From Conexibacter woesei DSM 14684 (GTDB taxonomy: Bacteria > Actinomycetota > Thermoleophilia > Solirubrobacterales > Solirubrobacteraceae): a stretch of DNA of 64,000 nucleotides. Location of the stretch: NCBI RefSeq assembly GCF_000025265.1, contig NC_013739.1, positions 2,790,001-2,854,000 on the forward strand, in the 5' to 3' direction. The position numbers and the translations under genes are program-made. This document shows, piece by piece, positions 33,426 through 42,678 of this stretch. The notes below the pieces were generated by a model that was not told the origin of the DNA, did not search any database, and saw only the letters and a program-made list of their open reading frames with translations. Positions within the stretch are counted from its first letter, which is position 1. Every line of letters begins with the position of its first letter.

Positions 33426-34772
33426 TTACGCCATCTCGCGGACGAGCTTCACGCCACGCCCGGGCACGAGCGTGACGCCGGTCGCGCGGACAGGCTCCGG
33501 CCGCCGCACCGCGAGGCGCACCGGGCTCTGCGCGAGCACGCGCAGGATCGTCTCCAGCTCGAACTGCGCGAAGCTGGCGCCGATGCAGCGGCGCACGCCG
33601 CCGCCGAACGGCAGCCAGCCGTACGACGGCACGTCGCTCTCGCCCACGAACCGCTCGGGGCGGAAGACCTGCGGCTGCGGGAAGACGTCCTCGCGGTGGT
33701 GGGTCAGGCCGATCGACGCGATCAGCCCGGCGCCGGCGGGCACCTCGGTCGCGCCGATTCTGACGGGCTCGGTCACGACGCGGCCGACGAACGGCACGAC
33801 CGGGCGGATCCGCAGGATCTCCTGGCAGGTCGCGCGCACGTACTCGTCGTCGGGGTTCGCGCGCATCCGCCCGAGCACGGCCGGGTTGCGCAGCAGCAGG
33901 TCCATCGCCCACGTCAGCGCGGTCGCGGTCGTCTCATGGCCTGCCATCACGAGCGTCATCAGCTCGTCGCGCAGCTCTCCGTCGCCCATCGGCGTCCCGT
34001 CCTCGTGGGTCGCCTCGATCAGCATCGAGAGGATGTCCGAGCGCGCCGCCAGCTCCCCGGACGGCACGCGCCGGCGGTCGGCGATCTCGGCATAGAGGAG
34101 CGCGTCGACCGCGTCGCGGCGCGTCTCGAACGTCTCCCGCAGGCGAAACGGACCGAGGTTGCGGTTCGCGATCGAGCCCCAGAAGACGACGTGACGGCTG
34201 GAGTCGACGAGCGGCGGCAGCAGCCGGCGCAGGTCGTCCTTGCGCGACTCGTCGGTGATCCCGAAGACGACGTCGAGGATCACCTCGAGCGTCAGCGCCT
34301 GCATCCGCTCGGCGACGCGGAACGGCGTCCCGACCGGCCAGCTCGCCGCCTCGCGCTCCGCCAGCTCGCGGATCAGGTCGCCGTACGCCTGCAGGCGCTC
34401 GCCGTGGAACGGCGGCAGCAGCAGCTTGCGCTGCTGGAGGTGCGGGCCGCGGTCGAGCGTCAGCAGCGACCAGCGGCCGAGCACGGCCTTCAGCGGCCGG
34501 TTCGCGAGGCCGGCGTGGAAGACGTTCGGCTTGCCGGTCACGACCTGCTTGACCAGCTCCGGCGAGCTGAACACGAGCGAGGGGGAGAAGCCGGGCACGC
34601 GCATCGTGAACGGCTCGCCGTAGCGGCGGTGCATCCGCACCGCGGTGCCGAGCGGGTCACGCGCGATCTGCGCGACCTGGAGGAGCGGCGGCAGCTTCGG
34701 CCCGGGTGGCATCGCCCAGCTGGCCGGGAACGGCGGCATCGCGATGGTCGGGTCGATCGTCGTCGTGCTCAT
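33426..34772 (-). CDS. Cytochrome P450
   Basis: A 448-residue soluble P450. I-helix AGHETT at 277-282, ExxR at 318-321 (EILR), RPERF at 371-375, and the heme-binding loop FGGGVRRCIGA with Cys396. The LLQVAQIARDPLG N-terminus and FGGGxRxCIG spacing resemble CYP families acting on fatty acids or terpenoids, but no substrate can be given. No ferredoxin gene is adjacent. A perfect 20-bp palindrome overlaps its likely promoter, so expression is probably controlled by a repressor. Confidence 0.9.
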   Translation of the reverse strand: MSTTTIDPTIAMPPFPASWAMPPGPKLPPLLQVAQIARDPLGTAVRMHRRYGEPFTMRVPGFSPSLVFSSPELVKQVVTGKPNVFHAGLANRPLKAVLGRWSLLTLDRGPHLQQRKLLLPPFHGERLQAYGDLIRELAEREAASWPVGTPFRVAERMQALTLEVILDVVFGITDESRKDDLRRLLPPLVDSSRHVVFWGSIANRNLGPFRLRETFETRRDAVDALLYAEIADRRRVPSGELAARSDILSMLIEATHEDGTPMGDGELRDELMTLVMAGHETTATALTWAMDLLLRNPAVLGRMRANPDDEYVRATCQEILRIRPVVPFVGRVVTEPVRIGATEVPAGAGLIASIGLTHHREDVFPQPQVFRPERFVGESDVPSYGWLPFGGGVRRCIGASFAQFELETILRVLAQSPVRLAVRRPEPVRATGVTLVPGRGVKLVREMA

Positions 34773-34807
34773 GCGGGAGGCTCGCTTTCGGGATCGCTCC
34801 GCACATA

Positions 34808-34827
34808 GGTTGGCTGGCCAGCCAACC
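34808..34827. promoter_or_regulatory. Perfect 20-bp palindromic operator upstream of the P450
   Basis: GGTTGGCTGGCCAGCCAACC is perfectly self-complementary and ends 36 nt before the P450 start. On the minus strand the overlapping TATGTG (34806-34801) could be the -10. Such sites are typical of TetR-family repressors; no TetR gene is in the window. Confidence 0.65.
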
Positions 34828-34839
34828 GAATGCAACCAC

Positions 34840-35331
34840 CTACCCGACGGCGCGCAGCCGGCCCGTCGATACGTCGTAGACGAACCCGCACACGCGGTCG
34901 GTGCGCGGGAGGTAGGGGCTCGCCTCGACGCGCGCGATCGACTGCCGCACGTCCGCGTCGAGGTCGGTGAACGTCTCCGCCGACCAGCTCGGCTTGATCC
35001 CCGTCTCGCGCCGGATCTCGTTGCGGAAGCCGTCGTCGTCGAACGTCTGCAGGTGGCAGTCGGTGTGGTGGATCAGCACGACGTCCTCGGTGCCCAGCTT
35101 GCGCTGGGAGATCGCGAGCGAGCGGATCACGTCGTCGGTGACGACGCCGCCGGCGTTGCGCAGGACGTGGACGTCGCCGACGGCGAGGCCGAGCAGTCCG
35201 GCCGGGTCGATCCGCGGGTCCATGCAGGTGACGACCGCCACCCGCATCCGCGGCGTCGCCGTGAGGTGGTCGTGGTCGAAGCCGGCGGCGTGGGCCTCGT
35301 TGTTGCGCAGCAGCTCTTCGATGACGCTCAT
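34840..35331 (-). CDS. Beta-class carbonic anhydrase
   Basis: A 163-residue beta-carbonic anhydrase (CO2 + H2O to HCO3- + H+). Zinc ligands Cys36, His89 and Cys92 (TCMDPRID and HHTDCH) and the Asp38/Arg40 dyad are present. The short length matches the small plant-type/actinobacterial subgroup. GGAGG lies about 4 nt before the ATG. Its 3' end is near the P450 operator. Confidence 0.9.
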   Translation of the reverse strand: MSVIEELLRNNEAHAAGFDHDHLTATPRMRVAVVTCMDPRIDPAGLLGLAVGDVHVLRNAGGVVTDDVIRSLAISQRKLGTEDVVLIHHTDCHLQTFDDDGFRNEIRRETGIKPSWSAETFTDLDADVRQSIARVEASPYLPRTDRVCGFVYDVSTGRLRAVG

Positions 35332-35385
35332 GCGACCTCCACGTCGCTCGCAGAACGCCATCAAAATAGTGGAAAACCGGGTGGC

Positions 35386-35535
35386 TTACCTGGCTTTGCG
35401 CGGCAAACGCGCGCGCATGCGCGCGCGCACGTGCGAGCGCGCCCAGCGTCCCCAGGCGACGGAGAGGTCCGCGGCGCCCGCGAGCAGGAACGCGACGGGG
35501 CCGGTCGCGAGACGGGCGAGCAGCCGGGAGGTCAT
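35386..35535 (-). CDS. 49-residue membrane protein
   Basis: A short protein with one hydrophobic segment (LATGPVAFLLAGAADLSVA, about residues 9-27) and a strongly basic tail (RSHVRARMRARLPRKAR). I have no named family for it. The start lies 6 nt after a minus-strand TACCGT box. The 3' half of the coding sequence contains a long alternating purine-pyrimidine tract. Divergent from tig, 26 nt between start codons. Confidence 0.7.
   Translation of the reverse strand: MTSRLLARLATGPVAFLLAGAADLSVAWGRWARSHVRARMRARLPRKAR
35407..35435. repeat. Alternating purine-pyrimidine tract with 20-bp palindrome
   Basis: Bases 35407-35435 alternate purine and pyrimidine without interruption, and 35408-35427 form a perfect palindrome (CGCGCGCGCA with its complement). 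Such tracts can adopt Z-DNA or a cruciform. Confidence 0.6.
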
Positions 35536-35541
35536 CGACCC

Positions 35542-35547
35542 ACGGTA
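35542..35547 (-). promoter_or_regulatory. -10 hexamer TACCGT of the small membrane protein gene
   Basis: Minus-strand TACCGT 6 nt before the ATG at 35535; it shares two bases with the tig -10 on the other strand. Confidence 0.45.
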
Positions 35548-35551
35548 TCGT
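35546..35551 (+). promoter_or_regulatory. -10 hexamer TATCGT of tig
   Basis: TATCGT lies 10 nt before the tig ATG; no Shine-Dalgarno sequence is present, so the transcript would have a leader of at most a few bases. Confidence 0.45.
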
Positions 35552-35561
35552 TCGCGACCTC

Positions 35562-37028
35562 ATGCCTGAAGCCCTCAAGACCAACGTCACCGAGCTTCCC
35601 GAGTCGCGCGTCCGCGTCGAGGCCGAAGTTCCCGCCGCTGAGGTGGAGAAGAGCCTCACTCGCGCCGCCAAGCAGCTCGCCCGCGACATGCGCGTCCCGG
35701 GCTTCCGCAAGGGGAAGGTCCCGCCCCAGGTCGTGATCCGCCGCGTCGGGCGCGACTACGTCCTCGACGAGGCCGTCCGCGGCTCGATCGGCGGCTGGTA
35801 CGCGGAGGCGGTCGACACGGCTCGCATCCATCCCGTCGGCGAGCCGAGACTCGACCTCGGCGACCTGCCGCCGCAGGGCGAGCCGCTGAGCTTCACGATC
35901 GAGATCGGCGTCCGCCCGACGGCGACGCTCGGCGACTACACCGGGCTCGAGGTCGAGCGCCGCGAGGCCGAGGTCGACGACGAGCGCGTCGAGCATGAGC
36001 TGGGGCACCTGCGCGAGCACCTCTCCAGACTCGAGACCGTCGAGCGCGAGGCCGCCGAGGGCGACTTCGTCGTCGTCGACTACGTCGGCTCGATCGACGG
36101 CGAGCCGTTCGAGGGCGGCGAGGGCCGCGACCAGCTGATCGAGCTGGGCGGCGGCCGCCTGATCCCCGGCTTCGAGGAGCAGCTGACCGGCGCCAAGGCC
36201 GGCGAGGACCGCACGATCCAGGTGAGATTCCCGGACGACTACGGTGCCGGGCACCTCGCCGGCAGAGATGCGCAGTTCGAGATCTCCGTCAAGGAGGTGC
36301 GCGCGAGAGTCCTGCCGGAGCTGAACGACGAGCTGGCCTCCGACGCCGCCGGCTTCGACACGCTCGACGAGCTCAAGGACGACATCCGCAGACGGATCTC
36401 CGAGCAGGACGGCCAGACGATCGAGAACGAGTACCGCGAGGCCGTCCTCGACGCCGCCGTCGCGAACGCGACCGTCGACGTGCCGGACGCGCTGATCGAG
36501 GCGCGCGCCGCGGAGCTGTGGGACCAGACGTCCCGCCAGCTGCAGCAGCGCGGGCTCTCCAAGCAGGCGTACATGCAGATGTCCGGCAGATCCGAGGAGG
36601 AGATCCTCGAGGAGGCGAAGCCCGACGCGGAGCAGGCGCTCAAGCGCGAGGCGGTCCTCGCCGCAGTCGTCGAGGCCGAGTCGATCGAGCCGAGCGAGGA
36701 CGATCTCGCCGCCGCGCTGGAGCACACCGCCTCGCACGAGAACACGACCGGCGCGAAGCTGCTGGCACGCGTGAAGAAGACGGGCAACGTCGAGGCGCTG
36801 CGCGAGGACGTCGCGACGACGCAGGCACTCGACCTGCTCGTCGAGCGCGCGAACGCCGTCGCGCCCGGCGCGGCGAGACCGACCGTCAGGGTCAGAGCGC
36901 CGAGAGCGGCCGCCAGAGGCGACAGAGCCGACAGAGCGGCTGCCAGAGCGAGAGCGAGAGCGGCGAGACCGAGAGCCGCCAGAAGAGCCGCCAGAGCCAG
37001 AGCGAGAAGAGACGCGGCGGACGCCTAG
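35562..37028 (+). CDS. tig: Trigger factor with unusual Arg/Ala-rich C-terminal tail
   Basis: A 488-residue ribosome-associated chaperone and peptidyl-prolyl isomerase. The ribosome-binding domain has the GFRKGKVPPQVV signature (about residues 47-58); the FKBP domain (about 165-250) contains DFVVVDYVGSIDGEPFEGG and LIPGFEEQL; the SurA-like chaperone domain follows to about 435. The last 52 residues are Ala/Arg/Pro only in the main, with 18 Arg, 17 encoded by AGA, one by AGG and none by CGN. The tail is longer than in E. coli (432 aa) and is strongly basic, so it may bind RNA or the ribosome. It precedes clpP and clpX, the usual order. Confidence 0.93.
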   Translation: MPEALKTNVTELPESRVRVEAEVPAAEVEKSLTRAAKQLARDMRVPGFRKGKVPPQVVIRRVGRDYVLDEAVRGSIGGWYAEAVDTARIHPVGEPRLDLGDLPPQGEPLSFTIEIGVRPTATLGDYTGLEVERREAEVDDERVEHELGHLREHLSRLETVEREAAEGDFVVVDYVGSIDGEPFEGGEGRDQLIELGGGRLIPGFEEQLTGAKAGEDRTIQVRFPDDYGAGHLAGRDAQFEISVKEVRARVLPELNDELASDAAGFDTLDELKDDIRRRISEQDGQTIENEYREAVLDAAVANATVDVPDALIEARAAELWDQTSRQLQQRGLSKQAYMQMSGRSEEEILEEAKPDAEQALKREAVLAAVVEAESIEPSEDDLAAALEHTASHENTTGAKLLARVKKTGNVEALREDVATTQALDLLVERANAVAPGAARPTVRVRAPRAAARGDRADRAAARARARAARPRAARRAARARARRDAADA

Positions 37029-37153
37029 CCGCAACGCGGGCGCTCGCCGTCCGCACCGCCTTCGCGCAGACGCCGCCGCACCGTCTTCCGGGACGTTTCG
37101 GCGGCGTTCGCGCATCATCCTGCAGACCCGGAAAGCCGCCCCCTGGCGGTTGC

Positions 37154-37159
37154 TAGACT
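37154..37159 (+). promoter_or_regulatory. -10 hexamer TAGACT of the clpP promoter
   Basis: TAGACT in the 207-bp tig-clpP gap would start transcription near 37167, giving a leader of about 70 nt before clpP. The rest of the gap shows no gene. Confidence 0.4.
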
Positions 37160-37235
37160 CGCCGCACCGGACGGGCGCTGAGCACTCGGCTCCCCGGAAG
37201 GATTCGAGCCGAGGAAGCGAAACAAAGCGAGGACT

Positions 37236-37820
37236 ATGAGCCCCCTGGTACCGATGGTCGTTGAGCAGACGTCGCGAGGCGAGCGCGCCTTCGACATCTA
37301 CTCGCGCCTCCTCAACGAGCGGATCATCTTCCTCGGCACGCCCGTTGACGACCAGATCGCGAACCTGATCGTGGCGCAGCTCCTGCACCTCGAGTCCGAA
37401 GATCCGGACAAGGACATCTCGATCTACATCAACTCGCCGGGCGGCTCCGTCTACGCGGGCCTGGCGATCTACGACACGATGCAGTTCATCAAGCCCGACG
37501 TGCAGACGATCTGCGTCGGCATCGCGATGTCGATGGGGGCGCTGCTGCTGTCGGGCGGTGCGAGAGGCAAGCGGATGGCGCTTCCGAACGCCAAGATCCT
37601 GATCCACCAGGTCTCGTCGAGCTTCCAGGGCCAGGCGACCGACATCGAGATCCACGCGAGAGAGATCATCGACATCCGGCGGCGCCTGGATGAGATCATC
37701 GCGCTGCATTCCGGCAAGCCGGTCGACGAGGTCAAGAAGGACACCGAGCGCGACTACTTCATGAGCTCCGAAGAGGCGAAGGACTACGGCATCATCGATC
37801 GCGTGATCGCGAAGCACTAA
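37236..37820 (+). CDS. clpP: ATP-dependent Clp protease proteolytic subunit
   Basis: A 194-residue serine peptidase with catalytic triad Ser99 (GIAMSMGA), His124 (ILIHQV) and Asp173 (ERDYF). It forms the barrel that degrades unfolded substrates delivered by ClpX, encoded 41 nt downstream. The N-terminus [17 protein letters not shown] is canonical, without a long propeptide. An AGGA close to the start and an upstream GAGGAAG could serve as ribosome binding site. Confidence 0.96.
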   Translation: MSPLVPMVVEQTSRGERAFDIYSRLLNERIIFLGTPVDDQIANLIVAQLLHLESEDPDKDISIYINSPGGSVYAGLAIYDTMQFIKPDVQTICVGIAMSMGALLLSGGARGKRMALPNAKILIHQVSSSFQGQATDIEIHAREIIDIRRRLDEIIALHSGKPVDEVKKDTERDYFMSSEEAKDYGIIDRVIAKH

Positions 37821-37861
37821 GGCTTTCGCGTGCGAGTGCCGACTCCAGGGGAGTGACCGAC

Positions 37862-39144
<1,283 letters not shown>

Positions 39145-39148
<4 letters not shown>

Positions 39149-39645
39149 CCGGCTCCGCGCCGCACCCGTTTGACGGCTTCGAGCGCGTCGATGTCGGCGA
39201 GATCCTGCGGGCGCCCAGCGGCCCGTTTCATCGACAGCAGGTCGTCGATGCCGACGACGTGGATCTTCGCGCCGTCGAGGTCGATCACGTCGGCGCGCTC
39301 GCGCAGCTCGTCGTAAGGTGCCGCGCCGTCGGGTCTCACGAGCAGGTCGAGCGGACCCTCGGTCGTGTCGAGCGTGAGGATCGCTATCCGTCTCAGCGTC
39401 TGGGCGTCGGGCACGAACGGAACGTCCTCCCCGACTCCGCGGAGCCGCGCCTCCAGCGCGACGAGCACCTCACCGAGGCGTTCGAGGTTCGCGGCGTTCG
39501 TCGCGTAGGTGATGTCGAGGTCCTTCGTCGCGCGTCCGTATCCCTGGACAGCGACGGCGACGCCGCCGACGACGACGAAGTCGACGTTCGCGGTGGCGAG
39601 GCGGTGCAGCAGCGCGACGAGCTGGAGATCAGGAGTGTGCTGCAC
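39145..39645 (-). CDS. Nucleotidyltransferase-like protein (possible toxin of a two-gene module)
   Basis: A 166-residue protein with the minimal nucleotidyltransferase signature [22 protein letters not shown], i.e. GG followed by DLD (two of the three metal carboxylates), then [16 protein letters not shown] and a C-terminal [23 protein letters not shown]-type helix (split here) typical of AbiEii/DUF6036-like NTases. It overlaps the upstream XRE gene by 17 nt. Such pairs often act as toxin and antitoxin; this is inferred from arrangement. Confidence 0.8.
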
Positions 39646-39994
39646 GGGCCTGTGCTCCGGCGTCGGCGAGGAAGCGCATCGTCGTGATCTGACGGTCGAG
39701 TGCGCGCAGCCGGTCGGCTGGCGACAACGCGAGCTGGCGCCGGATCAGATCTTCGTCGACGGTCGAGAGTCCGACGTGCGTCGCGCGCAGCTCGAACTGG
39801 TAGCCGGCCGCCGCGAGCGCGCCGGCGACGGTCTCGAACGTCGGGTTGGAGCCGGCGCGCTCCAGGCGCGCGATCACGGGCTGGGTGGTGCCGAGGCGCT
39901 CGGCGAGCTGGGCCTGCGTCAGGCCGGCGCTGCGGCGGGCGTCGCGGACGAGGGTCGATGGGGACATGGCCACATGCTGCGCGGGCGGAGGCAT
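39629..39994 (-). CDS. XRE-family helix-turn-helix regulator (possible antitoxin)
   Basis: A 121-residue protein with an N-terminal XRE HTH (about residues 15-70, LVRDARRSAGLTQAQLAERL, TTQPVIARLERAG) and a short helical C-terminal part (LIRRQLALSPADRLRALDRQ). The ATG at 39994 lies 9 nt after a minus-strand TATGCT box; the ATG at 39967 is an alternative (112 aa). Its 3' end overlaps the nucleotidyltransferase start by 17 nt, so translation is coupled. Confidence 0.8.
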   Translation of the reverse strand: MPPPAQHVAMSPSTLVRDARRSAGLTQAQLAERLGTTQPVIARLERAGSNPTFETVAGALAAAGYQFELRATHVGLSTVDEDLIRRQLALSPADRLRALDRQITTMRFLADAGAQARAAHS

Positions 39995-40097
39995 AGCGTC
40001 AACAGCATATGTGATGGATGCAATGCCGATGCGGCAGGAACCCCGGCGCGCCGGGGTCGAGACGGCGGTCAGACGCGGCTGATTCGGCGCGTCGCAA

Positions 40098-40103
40098 TAC
40101 ACT
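40098..40103 (+). promoter_or_regulatory. -10 hexamer TACACT of valS
   Basis: TACACT lies 10 nt before the valS ATG, with no Shine-Dalgarno sequence. No T-box or hairpin is seen between promoter and start. Confidence 0.45.
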
Positions 40104-40113
40104 TCCGGCACAC

Positions 40114-42678
40114 ATGTCTGAGCTGGAGACCAAGACCCGTTACGACGCCGCCGAGGCCGAGCCGCGCATCCTGCGCCGCTGGCTTGAATCGGGGCTGTTC
40201 CACCCGGAGCCCGAGGGCACCGCGGACGAGAACTACTCGATCGCCGTCCCGCCGCCCAACGTCACGGGCGCGCTGCACATGGGCCACGCGCTCAACGGGT
40301 CGATCCAGGATGCGCTGATCCGCTTCAATCGCGCGCGCGGGAAGCGCGCGAAGTGGATCCTCGGCACCGACCACGCCGGCATCGCAACGCAGAAGCAGGT
40401 CGAGAAGCAGCTCGCCGGCGAGGGCAGCGGCCGCGAGCAGATCGGCCGCGAGGCGTTCACCGAGCGCGTCTGGCAGTGGCGCGAGCAGTACGGCGACACG
40501 ATCGTCGGGCAGTTCCAGCGGCTCGGCGCCTCGCTCGACTACGACGACGAGCGCTTCACGCTCGACGAGCGCTACGTCGAGGCGGTCCAGAAGGTCTTCG
40601 TCGACTTGTACGAGAAGGGCCTGATCTACCGCGACAACTACATGGTCAACTGGGATCCCGGCAGCAGATCGGCGATCTCGGACCTGGAGGTCGAGGAGCG
40701 CGAAGAGGTCGACACGCTCTACTACGTCGACTACCCGCTCGCGTCGGGCAACGGCTCGATCACCGTCGCGACCGTGCGCCCGGAGACGATGCTCGCCGAC
40801 ACCGCGATCGCCGTGAACCCGTCCGACGAGCGCTACGCGCGGCTCGTCGGAGAGCAGGCGATCCTGCCGCTCGTCGGGCGCAAGCTGCGGATCATCGCCG
40901 ACGACTACGTCAAGCCGGAGTTCGGCACAGGCGCGCTCAAGATCACCCCCGGCCACGACCCGAACGACTTCGAGATCGGCCGCCGCCACGGGCTCGAGGA
41001 GCTGACGGTGATCGGCGAGGACGGCCGCATGACCGAGGCGGCCGGCGAGCGCTTCGCGGGGCTGGGCGTGAAGGAGGCGCAGGAGGCGGTCGTCGCCGCG
41101 CTGCGCGAGGCGGGCGCGATATCGCGCACCGAGGAGTACCCGCACGTCGTGCCGTTCTCGCACCGCTCCGGCGAGCGGATCGAGCCGCTGATCTCGCTCC
41201 AGTGGTTCATGCGGATGGACGAGCTGGCGCAGCCGGCGATCGACGCCGTCAAGGACGGCCGCGTCAGAATCCACCCGGAGCGCTGGACGCGCGTCTACCT
41301 CGACTGGATGGAGAACATCCGCCCGTGGTGCGTCTCGCGCCAGCTGTGGTGGGGTCACCAGATTCCAGTTTGGTATCGCGGCGAGGAGACGTACGTCGGC
41401 ACGACGCCGCCCGAGGGCGACGGCTGGGAGCGCGACCCCGACGTGCTCGACACGTGGTTCTCCTCCGCGCTGTGGCCGTTCGCGACGCTCGGTTGGCCGC
41501 GCGAGACGCCCGAGCTGAAAGCGTTCTACCCGACCGACGTGCTCTCGACGGCGCGCGACATCCTCTTCCTGTGGGTCGCCCGCATGATCATGATGGGGCT
41601 CGAGTTCGCGGGCGAGGTCCCTTTCAGAGACGTCTACATCCACTCCGTCATCCAGGCGCCCGACGGCCGCCGGATGTCGAAGTCGCTCGGGACCGGCATC
41701 GACCCGCTCGACGAGATCGAGTCGCACGGCGCCGACGGCGTCCGCTTCGGCCTGCTGGCGATGTCGTCCTCGCAGGACGTGCGCTACTCGGCCGAGAAGG
41801 TCCAGCAGGGCCAGCAGCTCGCGAACAAGCTGTGGAACGCCTCGCGGCTGGTGCTGACGCGGATCGATCCCGAGGCACGACCGGCATCGCGGCCGCAGGC
41901 GGTCGAGGACCGCTGGATCCTCTCGCGCCTCGCGCACACGCGCGCCGAGGTCGCCGAGCGGATCGAGGCGTACGACTTCTCGCACGCCGTCCTGGGGCTC
42001 TACGACTTCGTCTACGGCGAGCTGTGCGACTGGTACCTGGAACTGGTCAAGCCGCGCCTCTACGAGGCCGAGGGCCAGGAGCGCGACGACCTCTCCGCGA
42101 CGCTGCTGCACGTCCTCACCGAGACGCTTCAGCTCGCCCACCCGGTGATCCCGTTCGTGACCGAGGAGATCTGGTCGCACGTGCCCGGCGCCGAGGGCCT
42201 GCTCGCCGCGCGCACAGCGCCGCCGCTCGACGCGGCCGCCGGCGACGCCGAGGCCGAGCGCGCGATCGCCGCCGCGATCGAGGCGGTGCAGGCGCTGCGC
42301 GGCTGGCGCGACTCCGTCGGCGCACCCGCCGGCGCCCGCATCCCGGCGCGGATCGACGCCGCCGGCTACGGCGAGACCGCCGACCACGTCGCGCGCCTGG
42401 CACGGCTGGAGCTGGTCGAGGCGGAGCGCAACGGCGACGAGCCGGTCGCGCAGGTCTCGATCCCCGGTGGCGCCGTCAACATCTTCGCGAGCGACGCCGT
42501 CGATCTCGGCGCCGCCGAGAGAAAGCTGGAGGAGCGCCGCGCGACGCTGCGTAAGGAGATCTCCCGCTGCGAGGGGAAGCTCGCCAACGACGGCTTCGTC
42601 GCGAAGGCGCCGCCGGCCGTCGTCGACGCCGAGCGGCAGAAGCTGACCGCGCTGCAGGAGGAGCTGGAGGCGCTGTGA
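40114..42678 (+). CDS. valS: Valine--tRNA ligase
   Basis: An 854-residue class Ia aminoacyl-tRNA synthetase charging tRNA-Val. HIGH-type motif HMGH at 55-58 within PPPNVTGALHMGH, editing (CP1) domain with ATVRPETMLADTA, KMSKS loop RMSKS at about 520-524, then anticodon-binding domain and a C-terminal coiled-coil arm (KLEERRATLRKEISRCEGKL). The start MSELETK is set by the -10 box; longer frames lack protein character. Overlaps folC by GTGA. Confidence 0.96.
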   Translation: MSELETKTRYDAAEAEPRILRRWLESGLFHPEPEGTADENYSIAVPPPNVTGALHMGHALNGSIQDALIRFNRARGKRAKWILGTDHAGIATQKQVEKQLAGEGSGREQIGREAFTERVWQWREQYGDTIVGQFQRLGASLDYDDERFTLDERYVEAVQKVFVDLYEKGLIYRDNYMVNWDPGSRSAISDLEVEEREEVDTLYYVDYPLASGNGSITVATVRPETMLADTAIAVNPSDERYARLVGEQAILPLVGRKLRIIADDYVKPEFGTGALKITPGHDPNDFEIGRRHGLEELTVIGEDGRMTEAAGERFAGLGVKEAQEAVVAALREAGAISRTEEYPHVVPFSHRSGERIEPLISLQWFMRMDELAQPAIDAVKDGRVRIHPERWTRVYLDWMENIRPWCVSRQLWWGHQIPVWYRGEETYVGTTPPEGDGWERDPDVLDTWFSSALWPFATLGWPRETPELKAFYPTDVLSTARDILFLWVARMIMMGLEFAGEVPFRDVYIHSVIQAPDGRRMSKSLGTGIDPLDEIESHGADGVRFGLLAMSSSQDVRYSAEKVQQGQQLANKLWNASRLVLTRIDPEARPASRPQAVEDRWILSRLAHTRAEVAERIEAYDFSHAVLGLYDFVYGELCDWYLELVKPRLYEAEGQERDDLSATLLHVLTETLQLAHPVIPFVTEEIWSHVPGAEGLLAARTAPPLDAAAGDAEAERAIAAAIEAVQALRGWRDSVGAPAGARIPARIDAAGYGETADHVARLARLELVEAERNGDEPVAQVSIPGGAVNIFASDAVDLGAAERKLEERRATLRKEISRCEGKLANDGFVAKAPPAVVDAERQKLTALQEELEAL

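Noticed and set aside
37029-37235. Riboswitch or RNA gene in the tig-clpP gap
   Set aside because: No conserved RNA motif recognised; only a -10 box and weak GC pairing.
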